This document shows, piece by piece, positions 43,164 to 52,088 of a stretch of DNA of 64,000 nucleotides (positions within the stretch are counted from its first letter, which is position 1; each line of letters starts with the position of its first letter). The translations under genes were made by a program, and so were the position numbers. Below the pieces are notes generated by a model. That model was given only the letters and a program-made list of their open reading frames with translations, made no database searches and was not told the DNA's origin. Source of the DNA: Chitinophaga sp. HK235 (GTDB taxonomy: Bacteria > Bacteroidota > Bacteroidia > Chitinophagales > Chitinophagaceae); the NCBI RefSeq assembly GCF_018255755.1, contig NZ_CP073766.1, forward strand, positions 744,001-808,000, written 5' to 3'.

Positions 43164-44363
43164 TCAGAATAAAGATAACTGATCTCCGTCTTTGGGTTTA
43201 CTTGCTTTCCCAAACACGGTCCTGCCGCCATATTTCCAGGAATCCCGTCTTTCCTGTGCCACCACTTTATCGAAGTTGGCATTGGGCTCAAAGTCCTTTT
43301 CCAGTTGCTGGGAGAGGACAGACAGTTTCCGGATGGCGTCCTGTTTATCGGTATGTCCTATTTTGGCTTTGTTGAGTGCATCCCGGAGTGTTTCGATCGT
43401 TTCGTCGTATATGCGTGTGGGTACCGGGAAGGGATGGCCATCTTTGCCGCCATGTGCAAAAGAGAAGCGGGCCGGATCTTCAAAGCGGGAAGGGGTACCG
43501 TGGATGACTTCACTGACGAGGGTCAGCGACTGTAAGGTCCGCGGGCCTACGCCTTCCAGCATGAGCAGGGATTCGAAATCGGAAGGATGTACCTCATGAG
43601 CCAGGGCCAGCACACTACCCAGTCGTTTAAGGTTCACGTTTTCGGCCCGTACATCATGATGGGTGGGCATTACCAGGTTGCGTATTTCCGGTAGCAGCTG
43701 AGCGGGCTTTTCTTTCAGCAGCTGAAGGATACCTGTTTTAGTGGATGTTGCTGCCGTATCGGTAAGATTGAGTATCATGCCCTGATTGCGGCCGTAGATA
43801 AAGGTATGTGGTGCTTCCGTATAGGAGCTGAAAGCCGAAGAGTGCCAGTGGTAGCGGCGGGCCATGCTGCTGGCGTCGTTCATACCTTGTTGTACTACGG
43901 CCCATTCCCCATCTTCAGAAAGAATAAAAGAATGCAGGTATAGCTGGAAGCCATCCTGTATGGCTGTATTATCTACTTTAGCCGTCAGTTTGCTGCTGTG
44001 TACCAGCTGTTCACCGGGCAGCCCTGTTTTCTCGGCGATGCGCATCAGTTCTGCCGGTGTTTCCCGGCTGAAACGCCCTTTGCCGCCACAGATATAAATA
44101 CCGAGTTCCTGTGAACGCGGATTGACTGCTTTTTTCAAAGCACCCATAACACTGGTGGTGATACCGGAAGAGTGCCAGTCCATGCCCAGTACGCAGCCGA
44201 GGGCCTGAAACCAGCATGGGTCGCTGAGTCGCCTTATCACTTCACTTTTACCATAATCTGTCACTATCGCCTCTACAATAGCGCCGCCCAGGAGCGACAT
44301 CCGCCTGGCCAGCCAGACAGGCACGTGGCCGTAATGTAAAGGCATATCTGCATATGAAGGCAT
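43164..44363 (-). CDS. DUF763 protein
   Basis: The 399-residue protein is DUF763 in full length, with the family start PLHYGHVPVWLARRMSLLGGAIVEAIV and SDPCWFQALGCVLGMDWHSSGITTSVMGALKKAV. Other conserved parts are MARRYHWHSS and the helix-hairpin-helix-like LLMLEGVGPRTLQSLTLVSEVIHG. DUF763 is best known in archaea and scattered bacteria; its function is not established. The HhH-like motif and the neighbour endonuclease V (17 bases) suggest a link to DNA, which is inference. MgtC lies seven bases upstream on the same strand. Confidence 0.85.
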   Translation of the reverse strand: MPSYADMPLHYGHVPVWLARRMSLLGGAIVEAIVTDYGKSEVIRRLSDPCWFQALGCVLGMDWHSSGITTSVMGALKKAVNPRSQELGIYICGGKGRFSRETPAELMRIAEKTGLPGEQLVHSSKLTAKVDNTAIQDGFQLYLHSFILSEDGEWAVVQQGMNDASSMARRYHWHSSAFSSYTEAPHTFIYGRNQGMILNLTDTAATSTKTGILQLLKEKPAQLLPEIRNLVMPTHHDVRAENVNLKRLGSVLALAHEVHPSDFESLLMLEGVGPRTLQSLTLVSEVIHGTPSRFEDPARFSFAHGGKDGHPFPVPTRIYDETIETLRDALNKAKIGHTDKQDAIRKLSVLSQQLEKDFEPNANFDKVVAQERRDSWKYGGRTVFGKASKPKDGDQLSLF

Positions 44364-44370
44364 CTGTTGT

Positions 44371-45036
44371 TTATAATGGATTTAGTTGTACCTGAAATTG
44401 AGATATATGTTCGTTCTGTAGCAAAAATTCATCTAATCGTTCCATTTTGCTACGATTTCCACGGACTGTGTAATTGACTTCTATCTGGTCTCCCTTACGC
44501 ATGATGAGCACCCGTTTATATTTCAGTCCGAAAGTATTGAGGATATGTTCTATGTTCAACTGTGGAAGTTTATCTTCATGGAAGAAGATAATGTAGTAAC
44601 GTTTGTCATTGACTTCTGCGATACTTTTCTCTGTAAACTCCATCAGTATAAGTACAATCAATGCACCAATGAGACCGGTGGCGGCTAGTACGTACTGGCT
44701 CATGCCGATGGCCATCCCCAGAGCGGCGGCTATCCAGATGGAAGCGGCCGTGGTGATGCCGTCGATGGTATACTCGTTTTTGAAGATAACACCCGCACCA
44801 ATGAAACCCACGCCTGTCAGGATATTGGAGGCCACACGATCCGGACTGCCGGGGAATCCCAGTTCGGCAGACAGGATGGTAAAGATAGCACTGCTTACAC
44901 AGATGAGCGTCATGGTGCGCATACCAGCCGCCTTACGTTTGTATTCCCGTTCCAGCCCCAGTATGGCGCCTGCCAGCAGGGCTATACAAACTTTTAATAC
45001 CTGGTCTTCCTGTATGATCTGTAAGACATGTTTCAT
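44371..45036 (-). CDS. MgtC/SapB-family membrane protein
   Basis: The 221-residue protein has about five membrane helices and the MgtC signature: LLAGAILGLEREYKRKAAGMRTMTLICVSSAIFTIL, then ASNILTGVGFIGAGVIFKNEYTIDGITTAASIWIAAALGMAIGMS. The C-terminal cytoplasmic part (about 150-221) is ACT-like. MgtC proteins restrain the F1Fo ATPase in Salmonella and help at low magnesium; bacterial homologues vary. It is the first gene of a minus-strand unit with DUF763 and nfi. Confidence 0.92.
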   Translation of the reverse strand: MKHVLQIIQEDQVLKVCIALLAGAILGLEREYKRKAAGMRTMTLICVSSAIFTILSAELGFPGSPDRVASNILTGVGFIGAGVIFKNEYTIDGITTAASIWIAAALGMAIGMSQYVLAATGLIGALIVLILMEFTEKSIAEVNDKRYYIIFFHEDKLPQLNIEHILNTFGLKYKRVLIMRKGDQIEVNYTVRGNRSKMERLDEFLLQNEHISQFQVQLNPL

Positions 45037-45137
45037 GTTAAGGGGAAAATCTTCTTACAAATGTAAGGGTTGGCACAATTCTTTCCTTTAATATCAAAAA
45101 ATGATCTGATAACATATTTGTTTCTAATACCAACCAT

Positions 45138-45335
45138 ATGCAGCCTTTTATATATAAATTTTTTATCGTGGCCTGTATCGCCGGAATGTTGTGTATTCTG
45201 CTCTTTGCCTGCAACAGCAGCAAAGAAACTACCACGGAGGTAGATTCCCTGGCAGTGGCCACTCCCAAGGTGGATAGTACCAGTGTGGTACCGGTAGACA
45301 CCATGATCACCAAACCAGACACTTCCCATCGTTAA
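45138..45335 (+). CDS. Small lipoprotein, Thr/Val/Asp-rich
   Basis: The 65-residue protein has a lipoprotein signal with Cys25 (LCILLFACNSS), then a low-complexity mature part (about 40 residues) of VDS, TTEV and PVDTM-type repeats. There is no known family. A second lipoprotein of similar make-up lies 70 bases downstream. Both are divergent from the MgtC gene. Confidence 0.6.
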   Translation: MQPFIYKFFIVACIAGMLCILLFACNSSKETTTEVDSLAVATPKVDSTSVVPVDTMITKPDTSHR

Positions 45336-45405
45336 GGGTGCTTTCAGCAGGTGAAGACTATTATACCTAAACTGTTTTTCTTCACCTTTAAAAAAAGACC
45401 ATATC

Positions 45406-45648
45406 ATGAAAGTAACCTGTCTTTTGCTCGCTGCCGGCATATCGGCCATTATGCTGACCTCCTGTGGAAATGGTGCACAACCCAAACAGGATTCTATGAA
45501 AATGGACAGCGATGCCGCTGCAGACACAGCAGCTATCCTTCCGGATACAGCTCCGGCAGCAGAAAATTCTCCGGAAGGGGTCAATCCGGGGGCAGATCCC
45601 GCCCACGCAGGTGATTCTTCCAAAAATCCGACACACAAACATCAGTAG
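45406..45648 (+). CDS. Small lipoprotein, Asp/Ala-rich
   Basis: The 80-residue protein has a lipoprotein signal with Cys20 (IMLTSCGNG) and a mature part of low complexity (Asp, Ala, Pro, Ser), with QDSMKMDSDAAADTAA and a His-containing end. Composition and position match the preceding small lipoprotein, but I cannot prove that they are paralogues. A hairpin with T run follows. Confidence 0.6.
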   Translation: MKVTCLLLAAGISAIMLTSCGNGAQPKQDSMKMDSDAAADTAAILPDTAPAAENSPEGVNPGADPAHAGDSSKNPTHKHQ

Positions 45649-45664
45649 CTGTAGCCACTGATTT

Positions 45665-45713
45665 TTGCCTTACTACGGAATAAATTATTTCTTCCGCAGT
45701 AAGGCAATTTTTT
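45665..45713 (+). terminator. Terminator after small lipoproteins
   Basis: A 16-bp stem with one mismatch (45665-45680 with 45692-45707) and six T after it. It ends the two small lipoprotein genes and lies directly before the promoter of the ABC transporter. Confidence 0.85.
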
Positions 45714-45719
45714 ATACAA

Positions 45720-45727
45720 TATCTTTG
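45720..45727 (+). promoter_or_regulatory. Candidate -7 box of the ABC transporter gene
   Basis: TATCTTTG fully matches TAnnTTTG, 38 bases before the ATG at 45766. Confidence 0.45.
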
Positions 45728-45765
45728 TACTCATATCCGTCCCCAATAACAAAGACTATATCCTA

Positions 45766-47544
45766 ATGCAAAATGAAACCAGTGCAACACCAGCACCAAA
45801 ACCAAATCTGAAATGGAAGTCCCTGAAAAAGACCTTTCGCTTGTTCCGTTATGTAAAGCCTCACTGGGTTGAATTTGCCCTGGGTATGTTTTTCCTGCTG
45901 ATCTCCAGCCTGGCTGGGTTGGCTTTTCCCCGTTTACTGGGCGATCTGGTAAACCCTAAAAGCGTTACGGACCTGTTGCATGGTTTTAACAAGGCTGGTC
46001 TGTTACTGGTAGCTGTCCTGATCGGACAGGCGGTGTTTTCATTTTGCCGTACCGTTTTGTTTGTTAATGTTACTGAGAAAACGCTGGCAGCCCTGCGACA
46101 GCATGTCTACGCCCATATGATCAAACTGCCCATGAAGTTTTTTCTGGAGAGGAGAGTAGGAGAGCTGACCAGCCGTATTTCGTCAGACATATCCCTGTTG
46201 CAGGACACCTTAACCACCACGCTGGCTGAGTTTATCCGGCAGATGATCATCATCATCGGTGGTGTTATTATTCTGCTGATCACCTCCTGGGAGCTGACCG
46301 CCTTTATGATGGCCATTCTGCCGCTGATGATGGTTGTGTCTGTATTTTTCGGTAGGTTTATCCGGCGTTTTGCCAAGCAGGTACAGGCCCAGGTGGCTGC
46401 CGCCAATACCGTAGTAGAAGAAACCCTGCAGGGTATCCTTAACGTAAAGGCTTTTGCCAACGAATATTTTGAAATAGCCCGGTACCGTCAGCGCACCAAT
46501 GAAGCAGCCCGTATTGGCATGAAAAGCGGTAAATTCAGGGGGGCCTTCTCTTCCTTTATCATCCTTGGTATCTTTGGCGCCCTCGTAGCCGTTATCTGGC
46601 GGGGTGTTTCCATGGGAATGACCACGCCTGAACTGATGTCGTTTATCCTTTACTCTGTGTTTATCGGTGGCTCCATTGCCGGTCTGGCCGAAGTATATAC
46701 CAGCCTGCAAAAAAGTATTGGTGCTACCGAAAACCTGCTTGAAATACTGGACGAGCCCGAAGAGGCTATTACGCCCATAGAACAGATTTCACTGGCCGAC
46801 CAGTTAGGAGGTCAGATCAGTTTCCGGGATGTTTCGTTTCATTATCCTTCCCGCCCCGATCTTACCATCCTGCAAGGTATATCCTTTAATGTGAAGCAGG
46901 ATCAGAAGGTGGCGCTGGTAGGTCCCAGTGGTGCCGGTAAAAGTACTATCGTGTCTTTATTGCTGCGACTGTATGATCCGGAACATGGCCGCATCACTTA
47001 TGATGGCAAACCGGGAACTTCGATTCCGTTGTCGGTGCTTCGCTCACAGATGGCAGTAGTACCGCAGGACGTGTTCCTGTTTGGTGGCACCATCCGCGAA
47101 AATATCGCCTATGGTAAAACCGATGCTACTGATGAAGAGCTGGAAGCGGCAGCACGGAAAGCCAATGCCTGGGAGTTTATCCGGCATTTCCCACTGGGGC
47201 TCGACACTATTGTAGGGGAGAGAGGTATACAGCTCTCCGGCGGACAACGCCAGCGTATCGCTATTGCGAGAGCCGTATTAAAAAATCCACGTATCCTCAT
47301 CCTGGATGAAGCTACTTCTGCGCTGGATTCAGAGTCTGAAAGGCTGGTACAGGACGCATTAGACAAATTAATGGAAGGTCGTACTTCTATCGTCATCGCC
47401 CACCGCCTGGCCACTATCCGGCAGGCAGATAAAATCATTGTGCTGGATAAAGGCCGTATTGTGGAGGAAGGTACGCATGCTGAACTGATCGGTGTAGATG
47501 GAGGTCTTTACCGGATGCTGAGTGAAATGCAGTTCACGCACTAA
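45766..47544 (+). CDS. ABC exporter, fused permease and ATPase (MsbA type)
   Basis: The 592-residue protein has a six-helix membrane domain (about 40-330) and an ATP-binding domain (about 355-590). The ATPase shows Walker A GPSGAGKST, the Q-loop QDVFLFGGTIRENIAYG, signature LSGGQRQRIAIARA, Walker B ILILDEATSALDSESE and H-loop IAHRLATIRQADKI. The fused layout with one ATPase per chain works as a homodimer. Lipid A or drug export is plausible for this type, but substrate cannot be told from sequence. It is a single gene with its own promoter and no tight neighbours. Confidence 0.93.
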   Translation: MQNETSATPAPKPNLKWKSLKKTFRLFRYVKPHWVEFALGMFFLLISSLAGLAFPRLLGDLVNPKSVTDLLHGFNKAGLLLVAVLIGQAVFSFCRTVLFVNVTEKTLAALRQHVYAHMIKLPMKFFLERRVGELTSRISSDISLLQDTLTTTLAEFIRQMIIIIGGVIILLITSWELTAFMMAILPLMMVVSVFFGRFIRRFAKQVQAQVAAANTVVEETLQGILNVKAFANEYFEIARYRQRTNEAARIGMKSGKFRGAFSSFIILGIFGALVAVIWRGVSMGMTTPELMSFILYSVFIGGSIAGLAEVYTSLQKSIGATENLLEILDEPEEAITPIEQISLADQLGGQISFRDVSFHYPSRPDLTILQGISFNVKQDQKVALVGPSGAGKSTIVSLLLRLYDPEHGRITYDGKPGTSIPLSVLRSQMAVVPQDVFLFGGTIRENIAYGKTDATDEELEAAARKANAWEFIRHFPLGLDTIVGERGIQLSGGQRQRIAIARAVLKNPRILILDEATSALDSESERLVQDALDKLMEGRTSIVIAHRLATIRQADKIIVLDKGRIVEEGTHAELIGVDGGLYRMLSEMQFTH

Positions 47545-47546
47545 TT

Positions 47547-48020
47547 CTACATATAGGGTTTCATCTCTTCGTCAATATCTTTACGGAGGTCCATTAGTTT
47601 TTTAGCATAGGTCTCCATTTTAATTTCATTTTCGGTACGCGGTGTCCACTTGGGCACCGTTATCGTTTTACCCTGATCATCTACTGCAGCAAAGACCATC
47701 ACGCAGTGAGTAGTCTTCTGCTTTTCCTGCTGACGCGGATTGCCGGCGAAAACATCGATAGAGATATGCATGCTGGTTTTGCCGGTATAGATGATGGATG
47801 CATTGATTTCCACGAGGTCGCCGATAGCGATAGGTTTGAAGAAGCGTATACCGCCCACATACACGGTTACTGCATATTGTCCGCTCCAGTTGGCTGCACA
47901 GGTATATCCTGCCTGGTCTATCCATTTCATAACAGAGCCGCCATGCACTTTGCCGCCGAAATTAACGTCTGATGGTTCTGCCAGAAAACGCAGGGTAATA
48001 GTATGATAAATAGAGTCCAT
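47547..48020 (-). CDS. Hotdog-fold acyl-CoA thioesterase
   Basis: I start at ATG 48020 (157 residues); codons upstream give a Cys-rich run that is unlike the family. The hotdog core is visible in NFGGKVHGGSVMKWIDQAGYTCAANWSG, with the catalytic Asp (WIDQ) of YciA/BFIT-type enzymes, and TVYVGGIRFFKPIAIGDLVEINASI. Such enzymes cleave acyl-CoA to free acid. A long C-terminal helix (about 130-157) with KLMDLRKDIDEEMK may be for oligomerisation. The gene ends two bases before the convergent ABC exporter stop. Confidence 0.9.
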   Translation of the reverse strand: MDSIYHTITLRFLAEPSDVNFGGKVHGGSVMKWIDQAGYTCAANWSGQYAVTVYVGGIRFFKPIAIGDLVEINASIIYTGKTSMHISIDVFAGNPRQQEKQKTTHCVMVFAAVDDQGKTITVPKWTPRTENEIKMETYAKKLMDLRKDIDEEMKPYM

Positions 48021-48083
48021 GAAGTTGGTTTGTGAAGACGAATGTAGAAAAAGTTCGCGGATCTTCATGCAAAGACAAAAACA

Positions 48084-48125
48084 ACAAAGGCGCAAAGGTT
48101 TTTTATTGAACCCTTGCGCCTTTGT
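48084..48125 (-). terminator. Probable terminator of the outer membrane receptor gene
   Basis: ACAAAGGCGCAA (48084-48095) pairs with TTGCGCCTTTGT (48114-48125). On the minus strand it is downstream of the receptor gene stop (48147), followed by a T-rich stretch. Confidence 0.55.
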
Positions 48126-48146
48126 CTTATGAAGAATGATGTGTGA

Positions 48147-50639
48147 TTATTCTCTTTCTCCGCCACCTATATCGTTACCGTTTTCTTTTCCGGACTTGTT
48201 GTTTTTCCGTTTAAACAGGTTGTAGTCCATCTTACCGAAGCGCCAGGTGGCATTGAGGCGCAGCTCGCGGCTAAGACGCTTGCGATAGTTTTCCTGTTCG
48301 GAAAACGCAGTGGTAGTATAACTGAGGTTACGGTCTGAATTAAAGATATCGTTCAGTGTAAGCGACACAGACAGTGCTTTGTTTTTCAGCATATCCTTTT
48401 TGATGCCGGCATCAATGGAGTATTGTGGTTTCCTTTCGCCCTGGGGAAGGATCTGACGGGACTCATACTCACCTGTAATCTGCAGTGTAAGATTCCAGGG
48501 TAATTTGGTATTACTGTTCAGTTTACCAAACCAGGTAAAGCCCTGATTGGTCAGATTATCACCCTGGTTGCTGGCTGTGATCTTAGTCTGGGCCAGATTG
48601 AAGTTGGCCGTCAGGTCCCAGGCTTTGGTGATCTGGCTGCGGATCGTAAACTCTGCACCATAGGAATTACGTGTGCTGGCATTGATCGGATAAGACAACA
48701 GTACCCTTTGCGTTTGTCCGTTCAGGTTAAGGGTGGTATCAACATAAAAATCCGTGATGGCATTGTCGGTGTTACGATAGTATAATGACACCAGGATATT
48801 GTGTTTATGGGCAAAGTCTTTCAGGTAGGACAATTCAAAGGAGTTGGTGAACTCGGGGCGGAGGTCCGGGTTACCGCGGTTGGCGTTCTGTCCGCTGTAT
48901 TCGATAGTAGGCAGGAGATCTCTGAACCAGGGCCGGCGGATGCGGCGGCTGTAGTTGAGCTGGAACTCATGATCGCCTTTCAGTTTCTGAGACAGGAACA
49001 CACTGGGGAACAGGCTGATCGGGTAATTGATCTTGTAGGAATCCTTCTGTCCGAAGCGGGTTTCGCCGGAGTAGTTGGACTGTTCAGCCCTTAAGCCAAC
49101 CTGGTAGCCGAAGTTGGAATGGGCACCCGTATAACTTACATAACCGGCGTTGATCTGTTCCTGGTAGTGATAGTTGTTGGATAGCGCGGAGTCTATCGTA
49201 AAATTACCACTGGGATAGTTCTGTCCGAAGGTATTGGTGTAGTTATCGAACTTGCGGGTGTTGGTACGCAATCCCATCTCTATCTTTGACTTTTCGGTAA
49301 GTGGTCTTATGTAGTCGAGCTGTCCGGTGATATAAGTTGTTTTACCATCACCGCTGCCATAGCGGTTTTGCGGTTTAATCGGACTGAAGATGCTATCACC
49401 TTTCAGGTTAAAATACTGAAGGGAATATTCAGAACTGTTATCACTGGTCGCGTAGTTGTAGGTGAAGTCGGCGGTCAGCTCTTCACCTTCATGGGCGAAA
49501 GTATGTTTGTAACCCAGCTGGGTAGTATAGTTGCGGAAGCCGTTTTTGCTGTTGTTGATGCCAGTGCCATAGCGTACCAGTTCACGGTTGATGTCCAGTT
49601 CGTTTTGTGTCTGATCGTTATAGCGGTTGAAGTTGCCGCCGGTGAGGCCTTCGGAAATGGTAATGGTATTACGGTTGTCGATGAACCAGTCGAAGCCGAT
49701 GCGGCCGGTTTGGAAGTTACGGTAGAAATCGCCGTCCTGCAGCTGTTCGGTGTAGTTGGTAGTATCTCTGCCGATATTTTTTCTAAAGAGACGGCTGGTC
49801 ATGGGAGATTTGCGGTTGCGTGTACCGTAGTTGATGAAGAAGTTGAACTTCTCTTGTCTGAGGTTAAAGTCAATGCCAGTGTTGGTGCTGCCGAGGGAGG
49901 TAACGCCCGCACTAAGCTGACCGTTGATACCTGCTTTTTTATTTTTTTTCAGAACAATATTGAGGATACCGCTCATGCCTTCTGCATCATATTTAGCGGA
50001 AGGGTTAGTCACCACTTCAATATTGGCGATGGCATCAGCCGGAATCTGGTCGAGTGTAAGCGTGGTAGGGCGGCCATCTACAAAGATAGTAGGGGCGCCA
50101 TTCCGTACGCTCACGTTGCCATCGATGTCAACACTCACGGAAGGCACCTGTTTGAGTACATCGGTAGCAGTACCACCTATACTGGCGAGGTTCTTTTCCA
50201 CGTTGAACACCCTTTTGTCGATTGCCATCGTAAAGGCGGGTTTCTCGCCTACTACATTAACGGTTGCGAGCGATTTTACATTGGGATGCAGTTTGATGTT
50301 ACCGGCATCCAGGGCGGCGGTTTTACCACTGAACTGTACGGGCTTAAAAAAAACTTCATAGCCGATGAAGTTAATCTTCAGTATATATTTTCCGATGGTA
50401 AGATTATCAAAATTAAAATCTCCGTTAGGTTTGGATAGCATACCGGTGAGCACGGAAGAGTCTGGGCGTAAGATGGCTACAGAGGCGTATTCAACGGGTT
50501 TTCCCGTTTGCGCGTCCAGTAGTTTGCCATAGATTGATCCGGTATTGGCCGCGGGATTTTTTCCGCCGGGTTGCTGGGCCATTAATGTCAGGTTAAACAA
50601 CACCATCCATCCTGTCAGGAGTAATACAACTTTTCTCAT
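48147..50639 (-). CDS. Outer membrane beta-barrel receptor with carboxypeptidase-like domain (TonB-dependent type)
   Basis: The 830-residue protein has a signal peptide (cleavage near residue 21), a carboxypeptidase-regulatory-like domain (about 33-115, GSIYGKLLDAQTGKPVEYASV), a plug domain (TATDVLKQVPSVSVDIDGNVSVRNGAPTIFVDGRPTTL) and a long barrel to the end. This is the outer-membrane beta-barrel (OMP_b-brl_3) group of TonB-dependent-receptor-like proteins. No SusD partner or anti-sigma/FecR is next to it, so a glycan or siderophore substrate cannot be assigned. It is a single gene with its own terminator. Confidence 0.9.
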   Translation of the reverse strand: MRKVVLLLTGWMVLFNLTLMAQQPGGKNPAANTGSIYGKLLDAQTGKPVEYASVAILRPDSSVLTGMLSKPNGDFNFDNLTIGKYILKINFIGYEVFFKPVQFSGKTAALDAGNIKLHPNVKSLATVNVVGEKPAFTMAIDKRVFNVEKNLASIGGTATDVLKQVPSVSVDIDGNVSVRNGAPTIFVDGRPTTLTLDQIPADAIANIEVVTNPSAKYDAEGMSGILNIVLKKNKKAGINGQLSAGVTSLGSTNTGIDFNLRQEKFNFFINYGTRNRKSPMTSRLFRKNIGRDTTNYTEQLQDGDFYRNFQTGRIGFDWFIDNRNTITISEGLTGGNFNRYNDQTQNELDINRELVRYGTGINNSKNGFRNYTTQLGYKHTFAHEGEELTADFTYNYATSDNSSEYSLQYFNLKGDSIFSPIKPQNRYGSGDGKTTYITGQLDYIRPLTEKSKIEMGLRTNTRKFDNYTNTFGQNYPSGNFTIDSALSNNYHYQEQINAGYVSYTGAHSNFGYQVGLRAEQSNYSGETRFGQKDSYKINYPISLFPSVFLSQKLKGDHEFQLNYSRRIRRPWFRDLLPTIEYSGQNANRGNPDLRPEFTNSFELSYLKDFAHKHNILVSLYYRNTDNAITDFYVDTTLNLNGQTQRVLLSYPINASTRNSYGAEFTIRSQITKAWDLTANFNLAQTKITASNQGDNLTNQGFTWFGKLNSNTKLPWNLTLQITGEYESRQILPQGERKPQYSIDAGIKKDMLKNKALSVSLTLNDIFNSDRNLSYTTTAFSEQENYRKRLSRELRLNATWRFGKMDYNLFKRKNNKSGKENGNDIGGGERE

Positions 50640-50999
50640 AATTTCTGTTACTAGCGTCCAACTATTTATAGCGGCGGTAAATTTACTTTTTATGAGGATA
50701 GAAAATCACTTTTTTAGGATGAAAGGTGTGATGAAATCCTTTGCAGTAACATGTTTTAACTTCAGAATCCAGCAGGATTGTTTGCTGGTAAGGGTTTGGG
50801 AAGGAGTGTGCCTGAAAATCCACGAGTGTTAAATAGTGTTAAGCCACCATTGGATAGGAAAAGATAAATGGGCTAACGGTGAAAATCATACGTTAATTTT
50901 TGGGGATAAAAAAGCCCAGATAATTTGTTTATCATTTCAATGGTAACGGATAGGGTCGTATCTTTACAGCCAGCTGTTGCGTTATTTTAATTTTTTTAT
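50640..50999. other. Intergenic region between divergent genes, no gene seen
   Basis: This 360-base region has no convincing gene. A -7-like TATCTTTA (50959-50966) lies 33 bases before the DUF695 gene. The receptor promoter should be near 50650-50700 on the minus strand, but I cannot place it. Confidence 0.4.
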
Positions 51000-51758
51000 A
51001 TGCATAAGGATTACCGACCGGACTGGGATATTTACACGTGCCATATTGAAGAAAGTCCAGCAGTAATAGGCCTTGACCTGGATCTGAGACGATTTGCACC
51101 ATTGAAGGAGAAGCCGAATGCCATATATATTACGGTGTACCTGAATAATCCGCGTGAAGACGGATTTCCGCAGAATGATGAATTTGCCATCATGGGAGAA
51201 ATAGAGGACAGCCTGGTAGAACAGCTAACAACCAAACTGGATGCGCATTTTGTGGGCCGTACTTTTTCAAATGGTGTGCGTGATTTCTATTTTTATACAG
51301 GCAATACATTGCTGCATGATAAATTCATTGCCGATGCAATGATCGAATTCCCGGACTATCGTTATGACTACGGAGTAAAAGAGGACAATAACTGGGAACT
51401 CTACTTCGATTTCCTCTTCCCGGACGTATACGAGTTTCAGCGGATACAAAACAGGAAAGTGTTGCGTATGCTGCGTCAGCATGGAGATATGTCTGAGCGG
51501 GAGCGTCCTATAGAACACTGGATACATTTCAGAACAGAAGAAGACAAAACAGCCTACTGGGAACATATCCGGGAGAATGGTTTTGTCATAGCCCATGACC
51601 TTAAGGCGGACAATCCGGAATTTCCCTTCAGGTTATGTATATCCCGTTCCGATAAAGCCAGTGAGGCCACTATCGACAGTGTGGTCATGAGCCTCTGGGA
51701 ACTCGCCCATCAGGTAAATGCAGAATATGACGGCTGGGAAACCAGCATTATAAAATAA
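51000..51758 (+). CDS. DUF695 and RraB-like two-domain protein
   Basis: The 252-residue protein has a DUF695-like N-terminal half (about 1-140: WDIYTCHIEESPAVIGLDLDLRRFAPLKEKPNAIYITVYLNN and ALYYTGNTLLH-like HFVGRTFSNGVRDFYFYTGN). The C-terminal half (about 150-252) is RraB-like, with PIEHWIHFRTEEDKTAYWEHIRENGFVI and LCISRSDKASEATIDSVVMSLWELAHQVNAEYDGWET. RraB in E. coli inhibits RNase E; whether this form does the same in Bacteroidota is unknown. It has its own terminator and no close partner. Confidence 0.82.
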   Translation: MHKDYRPDWDIYTCHIEESPAVIGLDLDLRRFAPLKEKPNAIYITVYLNNPREDGFPQNDEFAIMGEIEDSLVEQLTTKLDAHFVGRTFSNGVRDFYFYTGNTLLHDKFIADAMIEFPDYRYDYGVKEDNNWELYFDFLFPDVYEFQRIQNRKVLRMLRQHGDMSERERPIEHWIHFRTEEDKTAYWEHIRENGFVIAHDLKADNPEFPFRLCISRSDKASEATIDSVVMSLWELAHQVNAEYDGWETSIIK

Positions 51759-51791
51759 AAAAAGCAGGGATGGTATCATCCCTGCTTTTTT
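51758..51791 (+). terminator. Bidirectional terminator
   Basis: A 15-bp perfect stem (51758-51772 with 51777-51791) and a four-base loop, with A runs on one side and T on the other. It serves both the DUF695 gene and the convergent DUF1328 gene. Confidence 0.9.
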
Positions 51792-51951
51792 ATTTCCTCA
51801 ACATCCCTGTGATGAAGGAGATGATAAAGAGGAGCAGGAAAATAAAGAAGAGTATCTTGGCAATGGATGCCGCGTCCTCAGCAATACCTCCAAACCCGAA
51901 GATGGCTGCCACAATGGCCACGATAAAGAATATTAATGCCCAACGTAACAT
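51790..51951 (-). CDS. DUF1328 (YtjA-type) small membrane protein
   Basis: This 53-residue protein begins MLRWALIFFIVAIVAAIF at 51951 and continues with GFGGIAEDAASIAKILFFIF, then LLLFIISFITGMLRK. This is the DUF1328/YtjA pattern: two membrane helices joined by GFGGIA. It was found by direct translation, being too short for usual length filters. Its role is unknown; in enterobacteria the family is stress-induced. Its stop lies inside the bidirectional terminator. Confidence 0.85.
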   Translation of the reverse strand: MLRWALIFFIVAIVAAIFGFGGIAEDAASIAKILFFIFLLLFIISFITGMLRK

Positions 51952-52088
51952 AAAAAAGAGTTTTTAAAGAGTTGTAACAAATCTTCCTTATCCAGCGTCT
52001 TCATACAATTATTATTCCCGGTCTGTACAATAATTGCATTACGGGCAATACGGTTTTTTTTTAATATACTTGCCACCAGTGGCGAACC

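Noticed and set aside
48021..48095. Upstream extension of the thioesterase gene (start at 48095)
   Set aside because: The extra 25 residues are Cys-rich and unlike the family, and overlap the hairpin after the receptor gene. The conserved start is at 48020.
49368..50438. Long open frame (356 codons) on the plus strand inside the outer membrane receptor gene
   Set aside because: Antisense to a complete receptor with signal peptide, plug and barrel. Open frames opposite GC-balanced coding regions of this length are expected by codon bias.
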